NCBI RefSeq assembly: GCF_007747995.1
Contig: NZ_CP036276.1
Span: 976,001-1,040,000, forward strand
From: Symmachiella dynata
Lineage (GTDB): Bacteria; Planctomycetota; Planctomycetia; Planctomycetales; Planctomycetaceae
DNA length: 64,000 nt
Reading direction: 5' to 3'
In this document: one piece after another, positions 42,884-52,411 of the stretch
Numbering within the stretch: the stretch's first letter is position 1
Layout: each line of letters starts with the position of its first letter
Notes under the pieces: generated by a model
Told to the model about the DNA's origin: nothing
Database searches by the model: none
Seen by the model: only the letters and a program-made list of their open reading frames with translations
Made by a program: the position numbers and the translations under genes

Positions 42884-44875
42884 ATGCAAGCGCTACTCAC
42901 GTTGCTGGATCATCCGCTGACCGACCGCATTGGCTGGACCTTATTGCACTCGGTCTGGTTGTTGGCCATTGTCGCCGCAATCGTCGCCGCCGAATTGTTC
43001 GCATTGCGGCGCCACACGGCTGCGGTGCGGTACCTTGCCGCGACGATTGGTTTGGCAGTGATGGCGCTTGTGCCGGTTACGGTTTATTTCAACATGACAC
43101 TCGATTCCCCGATCACTAGCCAAGTTGGGAATGAATTCAATCGTAGTGGGAACATCGCAGTGCTCGATACCGAGCCAATGACCGCGAGTCCGCCCGCTAT
43201 TTTTATTGCCGCTGGGAACGGTGGTGCGGCGGTTTCGCCGAGTCTCGCGACGCAATTCCGTCCGTTGCTTCCTGGGGCCGTTTTTCTGTGGGCCTGTGGA
43301 GTTGGCCTGTTGTCGCTACGGCTCATCGTGATGTGGCGGTTTGTGCAACGGCTGCGTGTGCGACAGACAACACCCGTGAGCGACGCCGCACGCGCGGCAT
43401 TCGAGCGGGTTTGCCACCGCATGGGACTAAAGCGACCGGTCGAATTATTGCAGTCCGCGCTGGTCTCCGTGCCGACGGTGGTTGGGTATCTGCGACCGGT
43501 GATTTTATTACCAGCGAGTTCACTGATGGGTTTGGACAGCCGCGAACTGGAAGCCATTTTGGCGCACGAATTGGCTCATGTGCGCCGCCACGATAATTTG
43601 GTGAATATCCTGCAGAGCATCGTCGAGATCCTCTTATTCTTCCATCCAGCTGTCTGGTGGTTGTCGCGACGGATCCGCATCGAACGAGAAAACTGTTGCG
43701 ACGACATGGCGGTTGGCATTGTCGGAAATCAAGTCGCCTACGCCCGCGTGCTGGCCCGCATTGCTGAATTGGGCAGCCAACCCGTGGGCCTGGCTGCCTC
43801 GGCCAACGGCGGCGATTTGCTGGCCCGCGTGCGACGGTTGTTGATCGACTCACCGCGAGATTCGTCGCCCACATCTAAGTGGATCGGCGGGTTACTTTCC
43901 CTATCGCTGATCGGGTGTCTGGCCATGGTGATTGCGTTTTCAACGCACGACTCGCAGGCGGTGGCCGATACCCAGCCTGAAATCAAGCTGACTACCAAAC
44001 CTCAGGTTGAAACGAAAAGTAAGGCCGAACCAATACGGGTTGCCGATGATCCTCTCGTCGGCGAAATGAGTGATGCGGAGAGACGTGCGCTGGCGGCCGA
44101 ATACAAAAAACTCTATCAATTACCCCGAGTATTCGTGCTCCAACGCATCGCACCACCCTTCCCCAAGAGTCGATTGGCGTTCTATCAAGAACTATCGGAT
44201 AGTCAAAGAGAAGCCATTCCCCGGGGGCCGGGTACAATGATTTTTGGATTCGAAGATGGGGATTGTCTTCAATGGACTCTTCTTCCTTCCGGCAGCAACG
44301 GAATGCAATTGCAGGCGGCGGCCAGGAGTCTGATGGGGATTTATCCGCAGGAAATTATCTTCGGGGAAAAATCCCTGGAAAAACTCACTATCACCGGCGA
44401 TTTCTCCGTGGACCTCGATGCGACTAGCCAGCTGGTGTTGGCTCAATTCGAGAAAACCTTCAATGACCAATCGGAACAGAAACTTTCGATGAAGCTCCAA
44501 GACATCGAACGAGAAGTTTATGTCGCCCGCGGAGAATTCAAATTCAAACCGATCAATCCGGACCGTAAACGAATTGAGATTTACGGCGAGCCGCCCAACG
44601 CAGTCCTAACGAGAAACTGGATTGGACGCGGTGAATTGGACGAGTTTTTGCGTTGGGTCGGGATGTGGGTCGAGAAGCCTATCGTCGGTGATTTGGACAC
44701 TTCTGGAATTCGTGACTTTGTTTGGGGATACAATTTGGGGGAATTTAAGAAGGAAGATCGCCAACAGGCCAAGGAACCGGAGTTGATACTAAAACAGGTA
44801 ACCGAGCAGACGGGGCTGACCTTCAAAAAGGAAAAACGCAAGGTGCGAACTCTCATCGTCGAGCGCAAGAAGTAG
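42884..44875 (+). CDS. BlaR1-type M56 metallopeptidase sensor
   Basis: A membrane peptidase of 663 residues. Four N-terminal membrane segments are followed by the cytoplasmic zinc site HELAH (His 228, Glu 229, His 232 in LEAILAHELAHVRRHDN) and ERENCCDDMAV, the usual downstream acidic motif. A further membrane segment near residue 340 (WIGGLLSLSLIGCLAMVIAF) leads to an extracytoplasmic domain of ~300 residues. This domain lacks the SxxK/SxN/KTG penicillin-sensor motifs of BlaR1; its end (PIVGDLDTSGIRDFVW ... VTEQTGLTFKKEKRKVRTLI) resembles the TIGR03435 soil-type domain. It likely senses something other than beta-lactams, then degrades the repressor. Starts 3 bases after the repressor gene. 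Confidence 0.88.
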   Translation: MQALLTLLDHPLTDRIGWTLLHSVWLLAIVAAIVAAELFALRRHTAAVRYLAATIGLAVMALVPVTVYFNMTLDSPITSQVGNEFNRSGNIAVLDTEPMTASPPAIFIAAGNGGAAVSPSLATQFRPLLPGAVFLWACGVGLLSLRLIVMWRFVQRLRVRQTTPVSDAARAAFERVCHRMGLKRPVELLQSALVSVPTVVGYLRPVILLPASSLMGLDSRELEAILAHELAHVRRHDNLVNILQSIVEILLFFHPAVWWLSRRIRIERENCCDDMAVGIVGNQVAYARVLARIAELGSQPVGLAASANGGDLLARVRRLLIDSPRDSSPTSKWIGGLLSLSLIGCLAMVIAFSTHDSQAVADTQPEIKLTTKPQVETKSKAEPIRVADDPLVGEMSDAERRALAAEYKKLYQLPRVFVLQRIAPPFPKSRLAFYQELSDSQREAIPRGPGTMIFGFEDGDCLQWTLLPSGSNGMQLQAAARSLMGIYPQEIIFGEKSLEKLTITGDFSVDLDATSQLVLAQFEKTFNDQSEQKLSMKLQDIEREVYVARGEFKFKPINPDRKRIEIYGEPPNAVLTRNWIGRGELDEFLRWVGMWVEKPIVGDLDTSGIRDFVWGYNLGEFKKEDRQQAKEPELILKQVTEQTGLTFKKEKRKVRTLIVERKK

Positions 44876-44890
44876 CAACGTTTTGTCCGC

Positions 44891-45043
44891 GTTGTGCGCG
44901 GGTCTCTTGACCCCGCACCCAGTAACGTTGTGCGCGGGTCTCCCGACCCCGCACCATCGCGACCGAAGGTCTCCCAAACGGAGAGCGAGTTGATTGAGTC
45001 GGGAATCAGTTGTACAGCATGGAAAGGTGCGTCGCGACGCACC
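44891..45043. repeat. Tandem hairpin repeat and 18-bp perfect palindrome
   Basis: Two 28-base units (44891-44918 and 44927-44954; 26 of 28 identical) each fold GTGCG...GGGT against ACCCCGCAC. Then 45026-45043 is an exact 18-base palindrome GGTGCGTCGCGACGCACC. They sit between the M56 sensor stop (44875) and the MFS stop (45044), which the palindrome abuts, so a shared bidirectional termination region is plausible. Confidence 0.7.
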
Positions 45044-46360
45044 CTACGACAACGGTTCGTGCCCCGTCTCTCTTACAAAGAACAGCACCGTCACCAGCGA
45101 GATCGCCCCGGTCCCCGTCACCCACCAGGCGGGGGAGATTGGATTGTCGGTCATGGAGATCAACAGCGCCGCGATCAACGGTGTCGTCCCGCCAAACAAC
45201 CCGATCGAGGCGTTGTAAGCGAAGGCCAATCCCGTGCAGCGGATGGTTGCCGGCATCAGTTCGACGTTGGCTGCGACCACGCCCCCGGCGATCAGGCCGA
45301 CTGCCAGGACAAAACCGATCTCGCCTAAGAAAATCGTCATCCGATCACTGCTGTGCATCAGGTGAAACAACCCGATTGCTCCGAAGGTCAGAATCAAATT
45401 GCCGGCGATCATCAATGGGCGGCGGCCGATGCGGTCGGATATCCAAGCTGTGATCGGCAACACGGCCAACAGCACCACCATGCTGACCGTGTTCAAATTC
45501 AGCGCCACGCCTTCGGAAAACTTATCGACCGATTTCATGTACGTCACGGAATACACAAACGCCGTGTAGTAACTCACGCCGTTACTCAAATTCAGCAGGG
45601 CCACCTTCAACACGGACAGTCGATGCTTACCGAAGGTATCCCGCACCGGTCGCTTGCTAGCGCAGGCCGGAGCTTCTGCATGAATGCCGCGGCGAAGCAG
45701 AAACCCGGTGATTGCCACCAGCGCGCCGACCAAGAACGGAATCCGCCAACCCCAAGCAATGAGTTGCGAATCGCTCAGCAGATTAGAAACCAACGCCGCC
45801 ACACCCGAACCGAGCAAGCAGCCCGCCGTGGCGCCCCACATGCCCCAGACCGCAGTTTGCGACCGTCGATTTTTTCGAGAATGCTCGGCTAAGAAAATCA
45901 GGGAACTGGTATATTCGCCCCCGACGGAAAGCCCTTGCACGATCCGCAATAACACAATCAAAATCGGCGCCGCCATGCCGATCGTGGCATAGGTCGGCAG
46001 CAGTCCCATGATCACTGTCGGAACAGCCATCGCCAATACGGAGAGGGTCAGCGCGTGCCGGCGACCGATCAAGTCACCGATCCGCCCAAACACGAGCCCC
46101 CCCAGCGGCCGCACCAAGAACCCCGCAGCAAACGCGCCAAAGGCGGCGATTACTGAGACTGCAGGATTGCCGTCGGGAAAAAACAGCCGACCAATCACGG
46201 TGGCCAGATAGCCATACACCGCAAAGTCATACCACTCCATGACATTGCCGATCAGCCCCGCAAGAATCACCCGTCGCTGCGATGTCTCGGGAGGAGCATC
46301 GGCAGGCTCAGTAGGTATGCCGGCAGTTGGTTCGACGTCCAAAGCAGGAGCGGAGCACAT
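45044..46360 (-). CDS. MHS-family MFS transporter (ProP-like)
   Basis: A 438-residue inner-membrane symporter. The MHS subfamily is indicated by the opening GNVMEWYDFAVYGYLA, the loop GGLVFGRIGDLIGRRHALTL with the MFS motif DxIGRR, and VQGLSVGGEYTSSLIFLAEH after the fourth segment. Family members import proline, betaine, citrate, alpha-ketoglutarate or shikimate with protons. No Shine-Dalgarno is visible before the ATG. Substrate cannot be assigned from context. It converges on the sensor gene and is followed by the palindrome at 45026-45043. Confidence 0.88.
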   Translation of the reverse strand: MCSAPALDVEPTAGIPTEPADAPPETSQRRVILAGLIGNVMEWYDFAVYGYLATVIGRLFFPDGNPAVSVIAAFGAFAAGFLVRPLGGLVFGRIGDLIGRRHALTLSVLAMAVPTVIMGLLPTYATIGMAAPILIVLLRIVQGLSVGGEYTSSLIFLAEHSRKNRRSQTAVWGMWGATAGCLLGSGVAALVSNLLSDSQLIAWGWRIPFLVGALVAITGFLLRRGIHAEAPACASKRPVRDTFGKHRLSVLKVALLNLSNGVSYYTAFVYSVTYMKSVDKFSEGVALNLNTVSMVVLLAVLPITAWISDRIGRRPLMIAGNLILTFGAIGLFHLMHSSDRMTIFLGEIGFVLAVGLIAGGVVAANVELMPATIRCTGLAFAYNASIGLFGGTTPLIAALLISMTDNPISPAWWVTGTGAISLVTVLFFVRETGHEPLS

Positions 46361-46911
46361 AAGGTTTCACGACTTTCGTGGCTGGGAAAAACGGCGATAG
46401 CGAGGCGCGCGGAGGGATGGAAACGCGTCAAAAGTGTAGTCCGCAGTAACGCGCCCCGCTATTTGACATCAATTTCCCAACCAGATCGGTAGGCGTTTCG
46501 CACGGTTTATACGGGTTGTGAGGGCCATTTTCCTAACGAGGCAGCGTCGGCGTAACTGTTTACACCCTGATGAATAATGAGGGGCCGGTTACATTGCCGC
46601 TGCTTACCAGTATCACGAGCCAAGTTCACTCGCATTGTTAAGAACAGAACGGTACTGATGGCCAATGATGGTTCCTTGAGGCTGTGACCTTCACGAAGCA
46701 ACGCTACAGCCATTTGTCCAGTGTTAGATGAGCGGTCGCTCTCATCCTTGAGCTAATAACTCGCTGCGCCAACAGTGCCATGGTACGGTCCGGTTACTGC
46801 ATTGAGTTTCAAAAATTGGTTGAGCCCCTAGGACTTTTGACTGCAAAGCCGCCTTAGTACGACCAGGGAGTAAAGCATTGTGATTTAGCACGGCTGAACG
46901 TCGAGATTCGG
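46361..46911. other. 551-base gap, no feature recognised
   Basis: Between the MHS transporter start and the end of the exported hypothetical, both on the minus strand. It contains the transporter promoter somewhere. Small frames exist but none has a family likeness or a good start. No repeat of the families found elsewhere was recognised here. Confidence 0.5.
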
Positions 46912-48762
46912 CTAAGGCGTCAATGTGGGAAGGTCTTCGCGATTCAATGCCGTCCGCACTCTTTGACGCAACTGCGACCACTGGTCCTGGGTCCAGAACT
47001 CGTCTGGGCGCTCCTCTAAATCGAGAACCGAGGCAATTTTCATTGCCGCAAAATCCCGCACCGTGATCTTCCCAAAGGTGAAAGCTGCACACGGTCCCTC
47101 GTATTTGGCAGCATCAATGGATGGATCGCGAATTTCAGTGTCGTCGAGGAATGACGCCAAGAACGCGAGGCGTCGGTTTCGGTTTTCATCCTTGATATAG
47201 GAATAATTCATGGGATCCATTATCTCCATTCTCAGCCCCACTGCGGAATGCTTCGCAACCTCCAGGTAATCCTTCCAGATCCGGTCATTTTGCAATTGCA
47301 TCACCACGTGTGTGTAACCCGCCGCTTCGCACGTCCAATATGTTTCATTGACATCCTTCGGCAACTGGGCGAGGACGGGTTGAAGCAGCTCAATGCATCT
47401 TTCTTCGTTGACCCTTGCGAGCTGCTGAAGCACTGATCGCTTTCGCGAATAATCACTCAAACGCTCGGACATACCCACTAACGCTTCCGTCTTCTCTTTG
47501 CTGGTTAATTTTGAGTTCGCTACAGTCTCCGCGAGCTCAAATAGGCGAGCGTCCCTTGAAGCGCGCGAGGGAATTTTCGAACAAATCGTCATTAGCGACT
47601 GGGGATATTTTTGGCCGAGAATCCACAGTGGCACCTCGTGAAAACCTGAGATTCGGCGATTTTCCAAGTCGACCGCGGCCTTTTCAAAAAACTCTTTCTC
47701 CCAACCCTTTTGTTTCCCAAGGGAAGTTGCTGTCTCAGATTTTTGGGATCCGGCCATAACCTCTGAGAGTTGCGTTGCCAATTGCCCCAACCGAATCCGT
47801 TCTGCGGGCCTTCTCATCACGAATGCCCAATCTAACTGACGCGTCAGGCGTTGGTCTTTGCTAAGTCTGTTCAGTTCCGGGAACACTTTTGCTCCCATTA
47901 GGAAAATCTCTCGTGCCGGTCGTGCAGAATCAATGTTGTGGTCGTCAAAGAAACCCAAGTGCCAGAATTTGTTGTTCTGGTTCCCCCAGCCGATCAACAA
48001 TGCCTCCACGGAACCTTCGGGGGCCGTCTCTGCGGCAATGGTCAGTCCAAGGTCGCGGACAAATCGAGTCCTGCGATAGGGGTAATAGAGATCCTCATCG
48101 TCCGAGAAGAGATCAGGATACTCCCGTTTCAATTGAAAGAGTTTTTTGAGTATGGTCTTCATGTCGGCGTTTGCCGGCAAGACCGCCTCATAGAGATGCA
48201 GATAAAGGCCATGAGCCAGTAACACCTGGGGGTTGGCTCTGTATTCCCCCAAGTCTTCCCCCGCATTCCGGGTTTCAAAGTACTCGGCCGCGTTGACCTG
48301 CTCCCAAATGTCTTTGGCCTTTTCCATCTCGCTGCGTTGCGCTAACTGCAAAGCCGTGACGAACGATGACATGTTGTTACATTCCAACACATAACCTTTC
48401 GGTTTCGCTTGTTGTGGCTGCAGTGAGTAAGGGCGAGTCGACGGCCGATGGTCTGCATCCGTGGAAACCACGGTCGTATTCCACCCCATTAAAACTCGGG
48501 CTTGACCATTTGGTAGTTTTTCTAGAAGGAATGCGGGACGATATATCCCAGGATCGTGACTCGTTGAGGAATCCCCCGTCAATGTTGTCCTATCCGTGTA
48601 CGCTAAAATTAAAGGGGCTTTTTCAGGAGGAAGCGGGAGGTCGTAACGCTCTGCAATCTTCAACAACTCCGGAAAATCGATGTCGTTGCGATCGGCTCCT
48701 TGAAGCTTGCCGCACACAGCAAGGGTTAACACGAACCATCTGATTGAGATCCACCTAGGCAT
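46912..48762 (-). CDS. Exported large hypothetical protein
   Basis: A 616-residue protein with a signal peptide (MPRWISIRWFVLTLAVCGKL) when started at ATG 48762, which has GGAAG about 8 bases upstream; a start 7 codons earlier is possible. The sequence is helical and charged with many Leu/Arg/Glu heptad-like parts (ELLKIAERYDLPLPPEKAP, RLGQLATQLSEVMAGSQ, LLQPVLAQLPKDVN), suggesting TPR/HEAT-like packing. No named domain or catalytic motif recognised. It diverges from ada. Base composition and codon choice look less GC-rich than its neighbours, a possible sign of different history. Confidence 0.65.
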   Translation of the reverse strand: MPRWISIRWFVLTLAVCGKLQGADRNDIDFPELLKIAERYDLPLPPEKAPLILAYTDRTTLTGDSSTSHDPGIYRPAFLLEKLPNGQARVLMGWNTTVVSTDADHRPSTRPYSLQPQQAKPKGYVLECNNMSSFVTALQLAQRSEMEKAKDIWEQVNAAEYFETRNAGEDLGEYRANPQVLLAHGLYLHLYEAVLPANADMKTILKKLFQLKREYPDLFSDDEDLYYPYRRTRFVRDLGLTIAAETAPEGSVEALLIGWGNQNNKFWHLGFFDDHNIDSARPAREIFLMGAKVFPELNRLSKDQRLTRQLDWAFVMRRPAERIRLGQLATQLSEVMAGSQKSETATSLGKQKGWEKEFFEKAAVDLENRRISGFHEVPLWILGQKYPQSLMTICSKIPSRASRDARLFELAETVANSKLTSKEKTEALVGMSERLSDYSRKRSVLQQLARVNEERCIELLQPVLAQLPKDVNETYWTCEAAGYTHVVMQLQNDRIWKDYLEVAKHSAVGLRMEIMDPMNYSYIKDENRNRRLAFLASFLDDTEIRDPSIDAAKYEGPCAAFTFGKITVRDFAAMKIASVLDLEERPDEFWTQDQWSQLRQRVRTALNREDLPTLTP

Positions 48763-49097
48763 AAGCGTGTCTTCCTTCGGCATGACATTTTTCGTCGGTT
48801 TTAGCGCGCTGCCTCCGCAATCGCTGCACAATGTCCACGAAACATGGTGCCAAATGAGCATCCTACAGCTTTAAGCCAAGCTGACAATAGGGTTTCTCAG
48901 ACGATATGCCCGTTGCTACCCCGGCGAATACAGATGATTCGATTTGCCGCCCGATCGGTACGTATTAGTAACTTACTGTTTTACGGCGTGTGTTCTCTCA
49001 TCCACGATTGCAGCAATTTCGTCCGGCCAATACCACATTCCGAATTCCGCGCCCGTTTTTCGGTAGCGGCCCGCCCAGCGGCGCGTATCATCGTGAC
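48763..49097. other. Divergent intergenic region before ada
   Basis: 335 bases between the exported hypothetical and ada. No AAAGCGCA-type Ada box, no consensus promoter and no repeat was recognised. Confidence 0.5.
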
Positions 49098-50180
49098 ATG
49101 AGCACCATCCCACTTCCCACTGACGATGAAATGTATCAAGCCCTGTTGCGGTCCGATTCGGAGTACGACGGCCTGTTTTTTGTGGCTGTGAAGACCACCG
49201 GCATCTTCTGTCGACCGACCTGCACGGCGAAGAAGCCGTTGCAAAAAAACGTCTCGTTTTTCAGCAATACTGCGGACGCGATTGCCGCCGGTTATCGCGC
49301 CTGCAAACGTTGTCGGCCGCTGGATGTGGCGGGGATGACGCCCGCCTGGTTGGACGCGTTGATGGAACAGGTCGACGTCGATCCACTGCGGCGGTGGACC
49401 AATCAGGAAATTCGCAGCTTGGGAGTCGACCCGGCCCGCGTCAATCGTTGGTTCAAGGCCAATCATGGGCTGACGTTTCTCAGCTATCTGCGCTGCCGAC
49501 GTTTGGCGGGAGCGTTGGCGCAATTGTCGGTGGGGGATGACCCGACGACTGTTGCCTATGCTGCGGGTTACGAATCGCTGAGTGGATTTCGCGATGCTTT
49601 TCAAAAATGGTTCGGGACGACGCCGGGACAAATCGATAACGGCGGCGCGGTCCTGACCGTCAACCGGATTCCCACACCGCTCGGTCCCATGATTGCCGCC
49701 GCCGATAACGATCATCTGCACTTGCTGGAATTCGCCGACCGGCGGATGTTGGAAACGCAGATCAAACGTTTGTCCGCACGATTGAAGTGCCGTTTTCTGC
49801 CGGGGGACAATCGGTTGATTGAACAGACCGCTCGTGAAGTCACCGAATACTTCTCCGGTAGCCGCCAAGATTTTAACGTACCGATTTGTCTCCTTGGCAC
49901 CCCGTTTCAACAACAGATTTGGGAGTTGCTGTTGAAGATTCCCTACGGCGAGACGTCGAGTTATGAACGCCTTGCCGTGGCGGCGCAGAATCCTCGCGCG
50001 CACCGCGCTGTCGGTCGTGCTAATGGCGATAACCGTTTGGCGATCATCATTCCTTGTCATCGTGTGGTGCGCAGCGATGGGCAATTGGGAGGATATGGCG
50101 GAGGGCTGCGTCGCAAGGAGTGGATGCTGCGACACGAATTCGCGGTCGTGCGTGGAGAGCGGAGCAACGACGGCAACTGA
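49098..50180 (+). CDS. ada: Ada, bifunctional DNA-methyl transferase and regulator
   Basis: Repairs O6-methylguanine and methylphosphotriesters and activates the adaptive response. Starting at 49098 gives 360 residues and places the four zinc Cys at 38, 42, 69 and 72 (GIFCRPTC, RACKRC), the same numbers as E. coli Ada, whose Cys38 takes methyl groups from phosphotriesters. An AraC-type DNA-binding region follows (WTNQEIRSLGVDPARVNRWF, VAYAAGYESLSGFRDAFQKW). The C-terminal domain has the O6-alkylguanine motif IIPCHRVV with acceptor Cys near 320. All acceptor residues are present. The start lacks a visible Shine-Dalgarno; an upstream extension is not Ada-like. It is alone, with no alkA or alkB next to it. 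Confidence 0.95.
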   Translation: MSTIPLPTDDEMYQALLRSDSEYDGLFFVAVKTTGIFCRPTCTAKKPLQKNVSFFSNTADAIAAGYRACKRCRPLDVAGMTPAWLDALMEQVDVDPLRRWTNQEIRSLGVDPARVNRWFKANHGLTFLSYLRCRRLAGALAQLSVGDDPTTVAYAAGYESLSGFRDAFQKWFGTTPGQIDNGGAVLTVNRIPTPLGPMIAAADNDHLHLLEFADRRMLETQIKRLSARLKCRFLPGDNRLIEQTAREVTEYFSGSRQDFNVPICLLGTPFQQQIWELLLKIPYGETSSYERLAVAAQNPRAHRAVGRANGDNRLAIIIPCHRVVRSDGQLGGYGGGLRRKEWMLRHEFAVVRGERSNDGN

Positions 50181-50189
50181 TCGGCCCGC

Positions 50190-50255
50190 CGAGCTTTGCC
50201 AGTGCGAAACCAACCTGCGAAGCGACTGTTAAAACACTGGCAGAGCCAGTGGCCC
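50190..50255. repeat. Palindromic gtgccactggc-family repeat, copy 4
   Basis: CACTGGC-aga-GCCAGTG at 50235-50251, preceded by tgccagtgcg and followed by gcccccaa. Placed between the convergent ada and PAS-GAF-REC genes, just after the ada stop. Confidence 0.7.
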
Positions 50256-50281
50256 CCAAATTTCTGAGTCGAGATAATCCA

Positions 50282-52000
50282 CTAATCCGCGTGGATCGTA
50301 TTTTCGACCGAGTTGCAACAGGCGGCTTCGACTTCGTCGAGCAATTGGTCGATGCGAAACGGCTTGTAAAGCACCGCCTTGAGGCCTGCTTGCCGTGCTT
50401 TGACGATCGAATGATCGGGGTCGTAGCCGAAACCGGTCATCAAAATCACCGGCAGGTCCGATTGGATATCGCGCAGTTGACAAAAACACTCATAACCGGT
50501 CATGTCGGGCAGGCGAATATCGGCCAGTACGGCGTCGTATTGGAAACTGCGGGTCATCAACAACGCTTCGTCGCCGTTGTGGGCGGTCTCCACTTCGCAG
50601 CCGAATCGGCCCAACAGTTCGTGAGCCGCTTCGCGGACGCTGTCGTCGTCGTCGGCGACCAAAATCCGTTTGCCCCGCAATTTCGGCCGTTGCGGTCGCG
50701 GGGGAATCGAGGGATTTGAGCCCTTGGGCGTAATCGCATCCCCCACCTTTTGGATCAACTGTTTGATGTCGCGGGTGTGTTTCAAAATCCGCTGCAACCG
50801 TTCGGTCACTTTCGGTTCGTGTCCGATGTAGCGGTCCAAAACGCGGGCGGCGTCGTTGATCACTTCATCGACCGGCCGAGCGACTTCCCGCAGAATGGCA
50901 TTGATGCTTTCGCTGGCGGTCGTCATTTTTTCCGCCACCAACAATTCAAGCGTATTTAAAGCGACGGCCACTTCGCGGCTGAACAACTCCAAGAACTGCA
51001 GGTCATTCTCAGTGAACGCGCCGGGGCGGGGGCTTTCGACGTTGAAGGTTCCCAGGATTTGATCGTGCAGAATCAAAGGGACGGTCAGGGAACTGCGTGC
51101 GTTCGGCGCGCCGGGCAGATACAGCGGGTCGTTGGCTGTGTCTTCGCAGAGATAGCTTTTGCCCGTCGCCGCCACGAAACCGGTCACACCATTGCCTTGG
51201 GGCTTGGCATGCAATTCACGATCGGCCGCTAACTCTTCCATCCCGGAAACAAGCAGCGGTTCCAGCCGCTTTGTTGCTTGATCCACCAAACGGATTTCGA
51301 CCGTTTCAAATTCCAGCAGGTCCTGTGTGTAGTTGACGATTTTGGATTTGAGCAATTCGATGCGATCGTCGACCGACATCTCCAAAATTTCTTGCGGCGC
51401 TAAGTCACCCAACTCCAACCCGGCCTGATAGATGGCATTGAGTTTTTGTTGTTGCAACGTCTCGGCCGAAATGTCGCGAACGAGTACCACCACCATGTTC
51501 GGCGCGGCTTGTCCCGGCGTGAGGACCGGTGTCGCTTGAACTTGATAGTAAGAGCGCTCGCCAATGCGCAATGTACTTTTTGAAGCGGTCCCCGAACCGA
51601 GCGCCGTATGGAACGGACAAAAGTCGGGTCCGAGAATATCGGGGGTCCCAAACACATCATAAAACCCGCGTCCCACAACTTCCGGTTCGTCGGATTCGGC
51701 GAGTTGTTGAAAACGCGGGTTACACCAAACAATTTCGAGCGATGCATCGAGCAAGACCAGCCCATCAGGAATCTGTTGTAGAATTCCTCCGTGCTGTAAC
51801 AACAACGCCGCTGCCGACAGCGCGTCTTTGTCGTCGCAAACCAAGCAGACTCCCGAGACATCGTCCTTGCGAAGTTCGGCGAGGCCCGCTTCCATGGAAC
51901 CAGGGACGATCGGTTCGTACGCACCTCGGAGTTGGTCGGCCAGTGCACCAACTTGTTGGTTGTCCTCCCCAAGGATTAGCATTCGAGGCGAATGGGCCAC
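50282..52000 (-). CDS. PAS-GAF-receiver signalling protein
   Basis: A cytosolic signalling protein of 572 residues. GTG 52000 has AGGAG 10 bases upstream. A short N-terminal receiver-like segment (LILGEDNQQVGALADQL) leads into a PAS domain (residues ~70-190, LLDASLEIVWCNPRFQQLAE, ending in VLVRDISAE), a GAF domain (~215-355, with CEDTANDPLYLPGAPNARSS), a helical linker, and a C-terminal receiver domain with RILVADDDDSVREAAHELL, phospho-acceptor Asp in LADIRLPDMTGYE and KPF near the end. There is no His-kinase dimerisation motif and no ATPase domain, so it is not a standard hybrid kinase. It likely couples small-molecule or redox input to a partner protein. Confidence 0.85.
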   Translation of the reverse strand: MAHSPRMLILGEDNQQVGALADQLRGAYEPIVPGSMEAGLAELRKDDVSGVCLVCDDKDALSAAALLLQHGGILQQIPDGLVLLDASLEIVWCNPRFQQLAESDEPEVVGRGFYDVFGTPDILGPDFCPFHTALGSGTASKSTLRIGERSYYQVQATPVLTPGQAAPNMVVVLVRDISAETLQQQKLNAIYQAGLELGDLAPQEILEMSVDDRIELLKSKIVNYTQDLLEFETVEIRLVDQATKRLEPLLVSGMEELAADRELHAKPQGNGVTGFVAATGKSYLCEDTANDPLYLPGAPNARSSLTVPLILHDQILGTFNVESPRPGAFTENDLQFLELFSREVAVALNTLELLVAEKMTTASESINAILREVARPVDEVINDAARVLDRYIGHEPKVTERLQRILKHTRDIKQLIQKVGDAITPKGSNPSIPPRPQRPKLRGKRILVADDDDSVREAAHELLGRFGCEVETAHNGDEALLMTRSFQYDAVLADIRLPDMTGYECFCQLRDIQSDLPVILMTGFGYDPDHSIVKARQAGLKAVLYKPFRIDQLLDEVEAACCNSVENTIHAD

Positions 52001-52411
52001 TTGTTTTCAGCTCCTGAGCGGTACGGCACGCGATTCTGAAGAAATTATAGAGCGCCACAAGACGCGCGGCAAGCCGAGGACAGGCGAAGTAAACGCGCCG
52101 CGGCAAGCTTATGCCCCTTGTTTTCCTGCAGTTTTTTAAGATGCACACGACACTGCCCAGACAATGACGTTCATCACGGTCCACAACAGACAACATAAAA
52201 GAATCTAGGGTTCTGTCCAGTCGATTGACCGATCTGCTTGACGTCCGCGGGTCGCTCCTCGAAACTAACGTTTCGCAATTCTGCTAACCCAGACTCCCGG
52301 ACGACATCGTGAAGACGATTCCCATGACAGGTCACTCAGGCTAGATTTCAAGTTTTGAGATTCCGATTTCCGTTCCCAGCGGTATTCGCCACCGGACTGC
52401 CACTCTTAACA
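52001..52411. other. Divergent intergenic region, no feature seen
   Basis: 411 bases between the PAS-GAF-REC gene and the secreted hypothetical. No operator, repeat or RNA recognised. The frame of the downstream gene is open from 52355 but with a weak TTG start. Confidence 0.45.

Noticed and set aside
42884..44875. Calling the operon a beta-lactam resistance system
   Set aside because: No beta-lactamase gene is nearby and the sensor lacks penicillin-binding motifs.
48981..50213. A 410-residue open frame on the minus strand opposite ada
   Set aside because: Ada has exact family motifs and zinc-Cys positions on the plus strand; the opposite frame is Arg/Gln-rich with no domain and is a shadow.
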